Below are positions 7,442 through 14,065 of a stretch of DNA of 29,344 nt, in pieces. Source of the DNA: JARRJY01 sp050116415 (GTDB taxonomy: Bacteria > Pseudomonadota > Gammaproteobacteria > UBA6429 > Thiohalophilaceae). Positions within the stretch are counted from its first letter, which is position 1. Each line of letters starts with the position of its first letter. A program made the translations under genes and the position numbers. The DNA lies in NCBI GenBank assembly GCA_050116415.1, contig JASFOS010000008.1, positions 1 to 29,344 on the forward strand. The letters are read 5' to 3'. Below the pieces are notes generated by a model that did no database searches, had not been told where the DNA came from, and saw only the letters and a list, made by a program, of their open reading frames with translations.

Positions 7442-8521
7442 ATGTTTGATTCAATGCAGGAATTAATCAACGCGATTGGCAAGGATGATATCTGGATTTT
7501 CCAGATATTCGGTATCATCTTCTCGGCCTTGCTGCTCGATTTCATCCAGAAAAAAATCCTCAGGCGTGTACAGGCCAGGCTGGAAACAACGGAAAGCATC
7601 TGGGATGACGCGTTCATACACGCGGTGAGAAAGCCGCTGTCGTTATTGATCTGGATGCTGGGTATCTCGTTCGCGGCCGATGTAATTGACTTTGAATTTG
7701 CCAACAAGATTCGCGAGGTCGCGGTAATTATCGTTATCGGCTGGGTTCTCACCCGGTTTATTCGATTCGTTGAAGAAAGCATTATTTACAGGCATGAGAT
7801 CAATGGCCGGCCGGTCGACAAAACCACCACCAGTGCCGTCACGCAGTTACTCAGGGTCTCCGTGGCCATCACGGCAACACTGGTGTTGTTGCAAACACTG
7901 GGCTTTAATATTTCCGCGGTACTGGCTTTCGGCGGGATTGGTGGTATCGCGGTGGGTTTCGCGGCCAAAGACTTGTTGGCCAATTTCTTTGGCGGCATGA
8001 TGATCTACCTGGATCGGCCGTTTTCCATTGGTGACTGGGTGCGCTCCCCGGACAAGGACATCGAGGGCACGGTGGAAAAAATCGGCTGGCGCCTGACCGT
8101 GATCCGCACCTTTGACAAGCGACCACTTTATGTACCCAATTCCGTGTTCAATAACATTTCGGTTGAAAACCCCTCGCGCATGAGCAACCGGCGAATCTAC
8201 GAAACCATCGGGGTGCGCTATGATGACGTGGATAAGTTGCCCACTATTGTCAGTGAAGTAAAACAGATGTTGCAACAACACCCGGAAATCGATCAAGACC
8301 AGACCATGATCATCAATTTCAACAAGTTTGGTGCATCATCCCTGGACTTCTTTGTGTACACGTTTACCAAGACTACCGAGTGGATAAAGTATCACGAGAT
8401 CAAGCAGGATGTATTGTTTAAAATCAGCGAGATCATCGCTAAACACGGTGCCGAGATTGCCTTCCCGACCTCGACCATTCACGTTCCCGAAGAAGTCAAA
8501 ATAAACCATGCTGAATCCTGA
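7442..8521 (+). CDS. Small-conductance mechanosensitive channel, MscS family
   Basis: The 359-residue protein has four to five predicted membrane helices (near 18-36, 65-85, 90-108 and 131-150) followed by the pore helix. The pore is rich in small residues, FGGIGGIAVGFAAKDLLANFFGG (about 160-182), the hallmark of MscS. The beta domain follows (RPFSIGDWV, GTVEKIGWRLTVIR, VPNSVF) and then the alpha/beta vestibule. Such channels open under membrane tension to release solutes during osmotic downshock. It is larger than E. coli MscS (286 residues) because of extra N-terminal helices. It overlaps the next gene by 14 bases, so translation is probably coupled. Confidence 0.93.
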   Translation: MFDSMQELINAIGKDDIWIFQIFGIIFSALLLDFIQKKILRRVQARLETTESIWDDAFIHAVRKPLSLLIWMLGISFAADVIDFEFANKIREVAVIIVIGWVLTRFIRFVEESIIYRHEINGRPVDKTTTSAVTQLLRVSVAITATLVLLQTLGFNISAVLAFGGIGGIAVGFAAKDLLANFFGGMMIYLDRPFSIGDWVRSPDKDIEGTVEKIGWRLTVIRTFDKRPLYVPNSVFNNISVENPSRMSNRRIYETIGVRYDDVDKLPTIVSEVKQMLQQHPEIDQDQTMIINFNKFGASSLDFFVYTFTKTTEWIKYHEIKQDVLFKISEIIAKHGAEIAFPTSTIHVPEEVKINHAES

Positions 8522-9056
8522 GCAAGTCAGAAAAGTCCATAGCGAAGCTGAATGCCTTTATTCAGCCGAACAGGTCCAGTCGGCCATACGACGCATGGCC
8601 GGCGAGATAGAGCGTGACTTCGCGGAAAAGAACCCGTTGATCCTGGTGGTGATGACCGGTGCGGTCATCGTCTCCGGACAGTTGCTTCCGCATTTATCTT
8701 TTCCCCTGGAAATGGATTATATCCATGCCACGCGCTATGAAAAAAACACCAGCGGCGGCAAGATTAAATGGTTGGCGGAACCTGCCACTGGTCTGAAAGG
8801 ACGCGCGGTACTGATTATTGATGATATCCTTGATGAGGGCGTGACCCTGGCGGCAATCAAGCACCATTGTGAACAGGCCGGTGCCAGCGAGGTAAGCTGT
8901 GCGGTTCTGGTTGATAAACATCATGATCGAAAAAATGGGCTCAAGGCGGAGTATGTCGGGCTGGAGATCGAGGACCGTTATATTTTTGGTTTCGGCATGG
9001 ATTACAAGGGCTACCTGCGCAACGTCAATGGTATTTACGCAGTAAAGGGATTATAA
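8508..9056 (+). CDS. hpt: Hypoxanthine-guanine phosphoribosyltransferase
   Basis: The enzyme converts hypoxanthine or guanine plus PRPP into IMP or GMP. The 182-residue product has the PRPP-binding loop AVLIIDDILDEGVTLAAI (about 100-117), a VVMTGAVIVSG block (about 48-58) that forms part of the pyrophosphate site, and the C-terminal YIFGFGMDYKGYLRN segment that contacts the base. It overlaps the mechanosensitive channel gene by 14 bases and is followed 4 bases later by the thioinosine phosphorylase gene. That pairing makes sense, because the phosphorylase releases hypoxanthine, which is this enzyme's substrate. Confidence 0.94.
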   Translation: MLNPEQVRKVHSEAECLYSAEQVQSAIRRMAGEIERDFAEKNPLILVVMTGAVIVSGQLLPHLSFPLEMDYIHATRYEKNTSGGKIKWLAEPATGLKGRAVLIIDDILDEGVTLAAIKHHCEQAGASEVSCAVLVDKHHDRKNGLKAEYVGLEIEDRYIFGFGMDYKGYLRNVNGIYAVKGL

Positions 9057-9060
9057 ATCG

Positions 9061-9804
9061 ATGGCAAAACTGGCAATAATCGGCGGCACCGGTCTTACCA
9101 ATATCAGTGACCTTGAGATCACCCGGCGTGAAATGATCACCACCCCGTATGGTGAACCATCCGGGCCACTGGTGCACGGCGAGCTGTATGGCCAGCAGGT
9201 GATGTTCCTGCCGCGTCATGGCTCCGCGCACAACATTCCCCCGCATAAAGTAAATTACCGGGCCAACATCTGGGGACTACAGGAAGCAGGGGCGGAAAAT
9301 ATCATCGCGGTCAACGCGGTCGGTGCCATTGAATCCACGATGATGCCGGCCAGCCTGGTCATTCCGGATCAAATCATTGACTACACCTGGGGCAGAACCA
9401 ACACCTTTTTTGAAGAAGGCCTGAGCAACGTGGTGCACATTGATTTTACCGAACCGTATTGCGACGCGTTAAGACAGACCCTGCTGGCGTCGGCGCAGTC
9501 CGCTGAACTGGAACTGTTCAGGCAGGGCACCTATGCCGCCACGCAAGGGCCGCGCCTGGAAACCAGCGCGGAAATCAACCGGCTGGAAAAGGATGGTTGT
9601 CATATCGTGGGTATGACCGGTATGCCCGAGGCTGCCCTGGCACGTGAACTGGAACTCTGTTACGCCTGTATCGCGGTGGTGGCCAACATGGCGGCCGGGC
9701 GTGGCGATGGCGAGATTACCATGGAAGAAATCGAGGTCAACCTCAAAACGGGAATGGAAAAAGTCAAAAAACTACTGCGCCAGGTCATCGCTGCTATTGG
9801 CTGA
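9061..9804 (+). CDS. S-methyl-5'-thioinosine phosphorylase
   Basis: This member of the PNP/MTAP family has GGTGL at the phosphate site (about 8-12), FLPRHGSAHNIPPHKVNYRANIWGL as the family signature (about 49-73), and the ribose/methylthio pocket GMTGMPEAALARE (about 184-196). Where methylthioadenosine phosphorylases have an Asp in the ATDYD motif, this protein has Asn209 in VVANMAAG, which predicts preference for the 6-oxopurine. The characterised Pseudomonas enzyme (PA3004) cleaves methylthioinosine to hypoxanthine and methylthioribose 1-phosphate. The neighbouring phosphoribosyltransferase would recycle the hypoxanthine. It is the last gene of the cysM-led cluster. Substrate specificity is inferred from residues and context. 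Confidence 0.9.
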   Translation: MAKLAIIGGTGLTNISDLEITRREMITTPYGEPSGPLVHGELYGQQVMFLPRHGSAHNIPPHKVNYRANIWGLQEAGAENIIAVNAVGAIESTMMPASLVIPDQIIDYTWGRTNTFFEEGLSNVVHIDFTEPYCDALRQTLLASAQSAELELFRQGTYAATQGPRLETSAEINRLEKDGCHIVGMTGMPEAALARELELCYACIAVVANMAAGRGDGEITMEEIEVNLKTGMEKVKKLLRQVIAAIG

Positions 9805-9952
9805 AAATAACAAGGCTTGAAGCCGCAGCACATTGCAGCCATTTATCGGTTATTAATACAGAGGCGTGCTTATCACCCGAATGACAGTAAACATCACAAG
9901 TTGCACAAACACGACCCTTGGCGAACACGTTAGATGATAAAAGAAGGATAAG
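9805..9952. other. Intergenic gap at the left edge of the accessory block
   Basis: This 148-base gap separates the cysM-to-phosphorylase cluster from the accessory genes. It holds a short dyad GGCTTGAAGCC (9814-9824) without a T-run, so it is not a convincing terminator. No ORF of note, RNA gene, tRNA fragment or attachment-site repeat is visible. A promoter for the downstream gene should lie here, but no clear -35/-10 pair can be named. Confidence 0.5.
9941..9948 (+). promoter_or_regulatory. Shine-Dalgarno sequence of the 161-residue ORF
   Basis: AAGAAGGA ends 4 bases before the ATG at 9953. It is among the stronger ribosome-binding sites in the window and supports both the start choice and the reality of an otherwise unrecognised gene. 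Confidence 0.65.
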
Positions 9953-10438
9953 ATGGAACAGAAAGATATCGAGATAAACTCGGAAAAAATGAGTGCCCCC
10001 AGCTATAAACTCCTGGTGACAACACCGATGGCGGCAATAACGTTGAGTGGAAAAGAAAATAGTGAATGGTCGGGCTTATTGGAATCGATTGGGCCAGTCT
10101 ATGCGGCCGCTGCTGAAGACACACACGGCGAAGTCAAGGAAGCGCTTTTGACTGTGTCAGTCATGTTACAAGATGGTGATGCGTCAATTGGACAGTATTT
10201 TGCAAATGAAACTTTGAGCTTCGACCGAATGATGGAAATTTCCGCTACCGGCGCCGATGTCTGGATGTGTAAATTAAGTGACGGTGAAATAAAAAAACCT
10301 GATGTCATCAAGTTATTCAAAGCGATACAGGCTGGCTTGATTGAAGCCGTTGGTGATCTGCGTGAAGAAAATGAAATGATCGATCAACTTATTCAAGTCC
10401 AGGATAAAGTCATTGAACATATATCATCATTAAACTAG
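9953..10438 (+). CDS. Unrecognised cytoplasmic protein, 161 residues
   Basis: I do not recognise this protein. It has no signal peptide, membrane helix or cysteine cluster; the only cysteine is near residue 106. The composition is acidic. The first ~18 residues look disordered, a mixed middle region follows, and the last ~45 residues (from about KAIQAGLIEAVGDLREENEM) form a likely amphipathic helix or coiled coil. A good ribosome-binding site precedes the ATG. The DNA is visibly richer in A and T than the neighbouring enzyme genes, which hints at separate ancestry. It stands alone between the cysM-led cluster and the GNAT gene, with gaps of 148 and 118 bases. That it is a gene is likely; its function is unknown. 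Confidence 0.7.
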   Translation: MEQKDIEINSEKMSAPSYKLLVTTPMAAITLSGKENSEWSGLLESIGPVYAAAAEDTHGEVKEALLTVSVMLQDGDASIGQYFANETLSFDRMMEISATGADVWMCKLSDGEIKKPDVIKLFKAIQAGLIEAVGDLREENEMIDQLIQVQDKVIEHISSLN

Positions 10439-10556
10439 TGCGGGTGAAATCACCGTGCAAACCACGCCGGCCGACTGCAAAAAGTAGCGCTTTGCCTGCT
10501 TTGGGAGCAACCGGGTTTAAACGTTATCTGTATCGCCGCTGCGGCTGGACCTGTTC

Positions 10557-11603
10557 ATGAAGTTCGTATGCTACTCCGACTGGAAGCAACTACCAGATAG
10601 TGCTGATGCGCTTTTTGAACAGGGAGAGCGAGACAGTATCTTTTCCTCGCGCCCATGGTTTGAGAACCTGGCCGTCGCAGCACTTGATGATGATGAAGCG
10701 ATGGTGCTGGCCTGCGTGCTGGCAGGCAACCGGGTGGTGGCAATCCTGCCGCTGGTGAAGAGTACCGGCAATAGCTGGCATTCCCTCAAGCACCGATACA
10801 CCACGCATTATAGTCTGCTGCTTGCGGATGACGAGCAACAGCGGATTCTCGCTTGCCTGGGCCAGGGTTTGAGCCAGTTACCGCTACGTTCTTTGCTTTT
10901 GGAACCGGTTGCTGACGATGATAGCAAATTAGCCGGCTTGCAACGGATCATGGCAACGGCCGGGTTTAGCTGTGAACAAATATTTCGGTTGTATAACTGG
11001 ATTTATCGCGTGCAGGGGCAGTCATACGCGGACTATATGGCGGCACGCCCGGCCTGGCTGCGTAACACGATATCCCGAAAGAAGCGTAAACTGGGTCGCG
11101 AACATGGTTACGAATTGCGTCTTTTTACGGGAGACGAAGTGCCGCAGGCAATGTGCGATTACTATACGGTCTACAACGCGAGCTGGAAGGCGAATGAACA
11201 GTATGTCGGTTTCCTGGATGGTATGGTGGCGGGTTTTTCGCGACCAGGCTGGTCACGACTCGGGATTCTTTACGTCAAGGGGCAACCTGTTGCTGCACAA
11301 CTCTGGTTTGTACTTCACGGCAAAGCAAGTATATTCAGGCTGGCGTATGACGAGGCCTGGAAGAAGTATTCACCGGGTTCAATATTGACCGGTTTCATGA
11401 TGGAATACGTGCTCGATACTGACAAGGTGGACGAGATCGACTTTTTGACGGGTAACGATGCTTACAAGCAGGACTGGATGTCTGAGCGCAGGGAACGTTT
11501 CGCGTTGAGTTGTGTGAAGAATGTAAAGCCCGCCAGTAAATATCAACGGGTTATCGAACTGCTGAAGGGCAGGCTGATCAAAAAACGAGGAAAAGTTTCA
11601 TGA
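10557..11603 (+). CDS. GNAT-family acyltransferase of the FemAB/BioF2-like (Acetyltransf_6) type
   Basis: The 348-residue protein has the layout of double-GNAT FemAB-like transferases. An N-terminal half (about 1-150) carries SSRPWFENLAVAALDDD and VLACVLAGNRVVAILPLV. It is followed by a basic helix, RNTISRKKRKLGREHG (about 170-185), typical of the PF13480 family. The C-terminal half contains YNASWKANEQYV, LGILYVKGQPVAAQLWFVL and the AYDEAWKKYSPGSILTGFMMEYV acyl-CoA-binding-like region. Relatives occur in polysaccharide and cell-envelope loci and are often labelled CelD-like. The upstream in-frame stop is at 10518, so no longer start exists. The ATG of the next gene overlaps its TGA stop, so the two products are probably made together. 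The acyl donor and acceptor are unknown. Confidence 0.8.
   Translation: MKFVCYSDWKQLPDSADALFEQGERDSIFSSRPWFENLAVAALDDDEAMVLACVLAGNRVVAILPLVKSTGNSWHSLKHRYTTHYSLLLADDEQQRILACLGQGLSQLPLRSLLLEPVADDDSKLAGLQRIMATAGFSCEQIFRLYNWIYRVQGQSYADYMAARPAWLRNTISRKKRKLGREHGYELRLFTGDEVPQAMCDYYTVYNASWKANEQYVGFLDGMVAGFSRPGWSRLGILYVKGQPVAAQLWFVLHGKASIFRLAYDEAWKKYSPGSILTGFMMEYVLDTDKVDEIDFLTGNDAYKQDWMSERRERFALSCVKNVKPASKYQRVIELLKGRLIKKRGKVS
11587..11591 (+). promoter_or_regulatory. Shine-Dalgarno sequence of the 213-residue ORF
   Basis: GAGGA lies inside the end of the GNAT gene, 8 bases before the ATG at 11600. With the ATGA overlap of the two genes it supports translational coupling. Confidence 0.6.
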
Positions 11604-12241
11604 AACTGGTACAAAAAACCTTGCTTAACGGTACGAGAGAATTCGAGATAGAAGGCGATGTTGTTAATGTGCGAATAAAGAAACTGTTCAAGGAAGAGAA
11701 ACTGACGGTTGGACTATCCACGTTAAATCCTGAGCCCGTTGTTAATACGCCATACCTGGAATTTTATGGCCGTGTTAAATCCGCACCGCTGCTATCGCTG
11801 TTTTTAAATAAACCCGATACTGAACAATTTAACGCCTTTGTCGATACGTTAAAACAACGAGTGCTGCAGAAGGGCCATGTTACGGGAGATGAAACGGCCT
11901 CTCGACCTCGCGCGCAAGCCAGTGGGCTGGACGCGAACGTTTATGATGAGCCACCGGAATTCGGGGAGTTTGGCCACAACCGGAAGAAAAACAAGGGACA
12001 AAACGTCAATGTGGCGAGAATCGGGGAAACGATCGAGCTGCTGGAAAGGTACCTGGTGAGCGACGATATTAAACCGTTACTATCCGCCCTTGAAGCACTA
12101 AAACTTGAGCCTCAAAATGAATCGTATTTTGCACAAATGGAGCGCGCGTTCAATGACCTGGGGATCATGCAAGGCGCTGTCTTAACTTACGCGCCGTATC
12201 TCAGCGTCCTGCTTGCGGATGATCCGTTCGCTGATAATTGA
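11600..12241 (+). CDS. Unrecognised protein, 213 residues, coupled to the GNAT gene
   Basis: I do not recognise this protein. It lacks cysteines, a signal peptide and membrane helices, so it should be cytoplasmic. The first ~95 residues look strand-rich and end in a helix (TEQFNAFVDTLKQRVLQ). A polar, probably disordered linker follows (about 96-135, with GDETASRPRAQASG and a basic NRKKNKGQN patch). The last ~75 residues form a helical region, GETIELLERYLVSDDIKPLL then a second helix pair. The strand-then-helix N-terminus could be PH-like, but I would not assert it. It is coupled to the preceding acyltransferase by a 4-base overlap, so it may be that enzyme's partner or substrate. Convergent csiV ends 49 bases downstream. 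Confidence 0.75.
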   Translation: MKLVQKTLLNGTREFEIEGDVVNVRIKKLFKEEKLTVGLSTLNPEPVVNTPYLEFYGRVKSAPLLSLFLNKPDTEQFNAFVDTLKQRVLQKGHVTGDETASRPRAQASGLDANVYDEPPEFGEFGHNRKKNKGQNVNVARIGETIELLERYLVSDDIKPLLSALEALKLEPQNESYFAQMERAFNDLGIMQGAVLTYAPYLSVLLADDPFADN

Positions 12242-12290
12242 TGCTTCAGCCGGCAATTCAAGCGTTCGAACTGTCGCTTTGGTTTCCCGG

Positions 12291-13112
12291 TTAGGGTGTT
12301 TTAGTCTCTACCTCAGGTTCCTGGGGTAATTCGTGCGGGGTAATGTAAACCAGCATCCCAATCACCGGATGGTCAAGGTAGTGCAATTCACTGCTGCGCA
12401 TGCGACGACGCAATTGATTCATCTGGTAGACCGTGTAACGGGCGCTGTCTTCAATGTATTCGTTGGCCGGGTTAGCGGGTTCGCTTTCAGGTGAGATAAC
12501 CTGTATCGCGGGTAGTTGCTTGTGATAAAGGATATTGGCATCAACATGCAGGTAGCGCGATAACATGACCTTGATCCCGCCTTCCAGGTAAGGGGGCTGC
12601 TGGAGTGCGGGGGAGCCTGGTGTGGCAAGCGTCGCTGGCGGGTTACTGGTCGCAGTTGCGGCTGTCTGCGCGTCGCCAAGCGGTTTTTTAAACAGGACCC
12701 GGATCGCCTGCTGCCTGGAAAGGCCCGGTTGACGCCAGGCGGTATGCATCAGCACGCGCCTGCTGGATGATTCATCGATTTTCCTGGCTTGTTCAGTGAG
12801 CTGGTATTCCTGTTCCGGGACCGGGGTGAACATCAACTCGGGTTTGTAGGGGGATTCGGCTTCCATCACGTAGGACTGGCCCAGTTCATGGGTCAGTTCG
12901 GCCTGCTCGCTGTCCTCCTCCAGCCGCGGGGCAGTCCAGTCCTCTTCATGTTGCTTGTCGGCATTTTCATGTTCGAATATCACGATTTCGACATTGTAAT
13001 AGCGGATTTCTTCTGTTGCGTTCAGGGTAAAGGCAAGGGAGAAGAAAAGCAGGGAAAAACTAATTTGTCGCAACATTATCCAAAAACCATTATTCTTGTT
13101 TAGAATTGTCAT
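12291..13112 (-). CDS. csiV: CsiV-like peptidoglycan-binding protein, secreted
   Basis: The precursor has 273 residues. A hydrophobic stretch ISFSLLFFSLAFTLNA gives a signal peptide, and the mature part starts with EEIRYYNVEIVIFEHENAD, the block that typifies the CsiV family (PF10972). It continues through WRQPGLSRQQAIRVLF and GIKVMLSRYLHVDANILYH to a C-terminal MRSSELHYLDHPVIGMLVYITP. CsiV of Vibrio cholerae binds peptidoglycan and supports PBP1A-dependent wall synthesis. The start at 13112 has an AAGG ribosome-binding sequence 4 bases upstream; ATG at 13076 would give a shorter n-region and is the alternative. A homologue lies between mfd and the thioinosine phosphorylase in Pseudomonas, matching the broad order here. 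It is divergent from def. Confidence 0.78.
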   Translation of the reverse strand: MTILNKNNGFWIMLRQISFSLLFFSLAFTLNATEEIRYYNVEIVIFEHENADKQHEEDWTAPRLEEDSEQAELTHELGQSYVMEAESPYKPELMFTPVPEQEYQLTEQARKIDESSSRRVLMHTAWRQPGLSRQQAIRVLFKKPLGDAQTAATATSNPPATLATPGSPALQQPPYLEGGIKVMLSRYLHVDANILYHKQLPAIQVISPESEPANPANEYIEDSARYTVYQMNQLRRRMRSSELHYLDHPVIGMLVYITPHELPQEPEVETKTP

Positions 13113-13128
13113 TATGCCTTAAATTGCC

Positions 13129-13133
13129 AGGTG
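13129..13133 (+). promoter_or_regulatory. Shine-Dalgarno sequence fixing the def start
   Basis: AGGTG sits 9 bases before the ATG at 13143. The longer in-frame GTG start at 13131 overlaps this site and has no ribosome-binding sequence of its own, so 13143 is preferred. Confidence 0.55.
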
Positions 13134-13142
13134 AAAATTGTT

Positions 13143-13679
13143 ATGGCGGTCAAAGAAACACTAAAAATGGGACATCCGCTGCTGTTGCAAGTGGCTGAAC
13201 CGGTACGTGATTTTAACACGCCCGCGCTGGATATGCTCATCCAGGATATGTATGACACCATGGAGGCGCAAAACGGCGCGGGCCTGGCGGCCCCGCAAAT
13301 CGGGGTCAGCCAGCGGGTGGTGATTTTCTGGGTCGAGGCCAACCCGCGCTATCCACAGGTGGAAGCGGTACCGAATACCGTGTTGATTAACCCGGTTATC
13401 GAGGTGCTGGATAAAAAAACCGAGGATGGTTGGGAAGGCTGCCTGAGTGTTCCCGGCATGCGCGGACTGGTACCACGACACAAGCATATCCGCTATTCCG
13501 GTTTCGACCAGCATGGTGAGCCCATTCAACGTGAGGCCAATGATTTTCATGCCCGCGTGGTCCAGCATGAAGTGGATCATCTTGACGGGATCCTGTATCC
13601 GCAACGCATCACCGATCTGCGCTTTTTCGGCTACGAGGACACGCTGTTTCCGGAGCTGGAACTGAGCCGCAACGAGTAG
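13143..13679 (+). CDS. def: Peptide deformylase
   Basis: Peptide deformylase removes the N-formyl group from new proteins using a metal ion. The 178-residue product, read from ATG 13143, has the three family motifs: GAGLAAPQIG (45-54), EGCLS with the metal ligand Cys100, and QHEVDHLDG (141-149) with His142, the catalytic Glu143 and His146. It is not next to fmt, where the housekeeping def usually lies, so it may be a second copy; that cannot be tested in this window. It is divergent from csiV with 30 bases between the two starts, so the promoters must overlap coding DNA. The SirB2-like gene follows after 14 bases. Confidence 0.95.
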   Translation: MAVKETLKMGHPLLLQVAEPVRDFNTPALDMLIQDMYDTMEAQNGAGLAAPQIGVSQRVVIFWVEANPRYPQVEAVPNTVLINPVIEVLDKKTEDGWEGCLSVPGMRGLVPRHKHIRYSGFDQHGEPIQREANDFHARVVQHEVDHLDGILYPQRITDLRFFGYEDTLFPELELSRNE

Positions 13680-13693
13680 CTTGTTGCCATTGC

Positions 13694-14065
13694 ATGCTTA
13701 AAACACTCCATCTCGCCAGCGTTACTATCACGATTACACTGTTCCTGGTGAGAGGCGGCTGGCTTTACCTGCTGAAAAGGCCGTTGCAGGCGCGATGGAT
13801 CAAGATCCTGCCGCATATCAACGATAGCGTGTTGCTGGTGAGCGGGGTGCTGCTGGCGGTGCAGCTGGGTTATCATCCGTTGAATTCGTCCTGGTTGATG
13901 GTAAAGCTGGTCTGCCTGCTGGCGTATATCCTGCTGGGGATGCAGGCGATGAAATGGGGCCGGGGTCGGCGTTCCGGGTTGATGGCGTGGCTGGCCGCGC
14001 TCCTGGTGTTTGCTTTCATGGTCTCGGTCGCGATGACGCGCAACCCGCTTGGTGTTTTCTACTGA
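13694..14065 (+). CDS. SirB2-like inner-membrane protein
   Basis: The 123-residue protein is almost entirely hydrophobic, with four likely membrane helices (about 5-26, 45-63, 68-86 and 97-115). Family marks of the SirB2 group (PF04247) are the N-terminal LKTLHLASVTITITLFLVRG, the central LPHINDSVLLVSG with conserved His41 and Asp44, and the terminal AMTRNPLG. SirB2-type proteins are widespread and small; their biochemical role is not established despite the name referring to invasion gene expression. The start is 14 bases after def. The 3' end overlaps the end of the convergent mfd gene by 7 bases, leaving no room for a terminator between them. Confidence 0.85.
   Translation: MLKTLHLASVTITITLFLVRGGWLYLLKRPLQARWIKILPHINDSVLLVSGVLLAVQLGYHPLNSSWLMVKLVCLLAYILLGMQAMKWGRGRRSGLMAWLAALLVFAFMVSVAMTRNPLGVFY

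Noticed and set aside
9814..9824. Dyad GGCTTGAAGCC after the thioinosine phosphorylase gene, as the operon terminator.
   Set aside because: The stem is too short, the loop too tight, and there is no T-tract.
10443..10454. Perfect dyad GGTGAAATCACC just after the 161-residue gene, as a terminator.
   Set aside because: The stem is 5 bp with a 2-base loop and no T-run follows. It could be an operator, but a 12-base dyad is easily found by chance.
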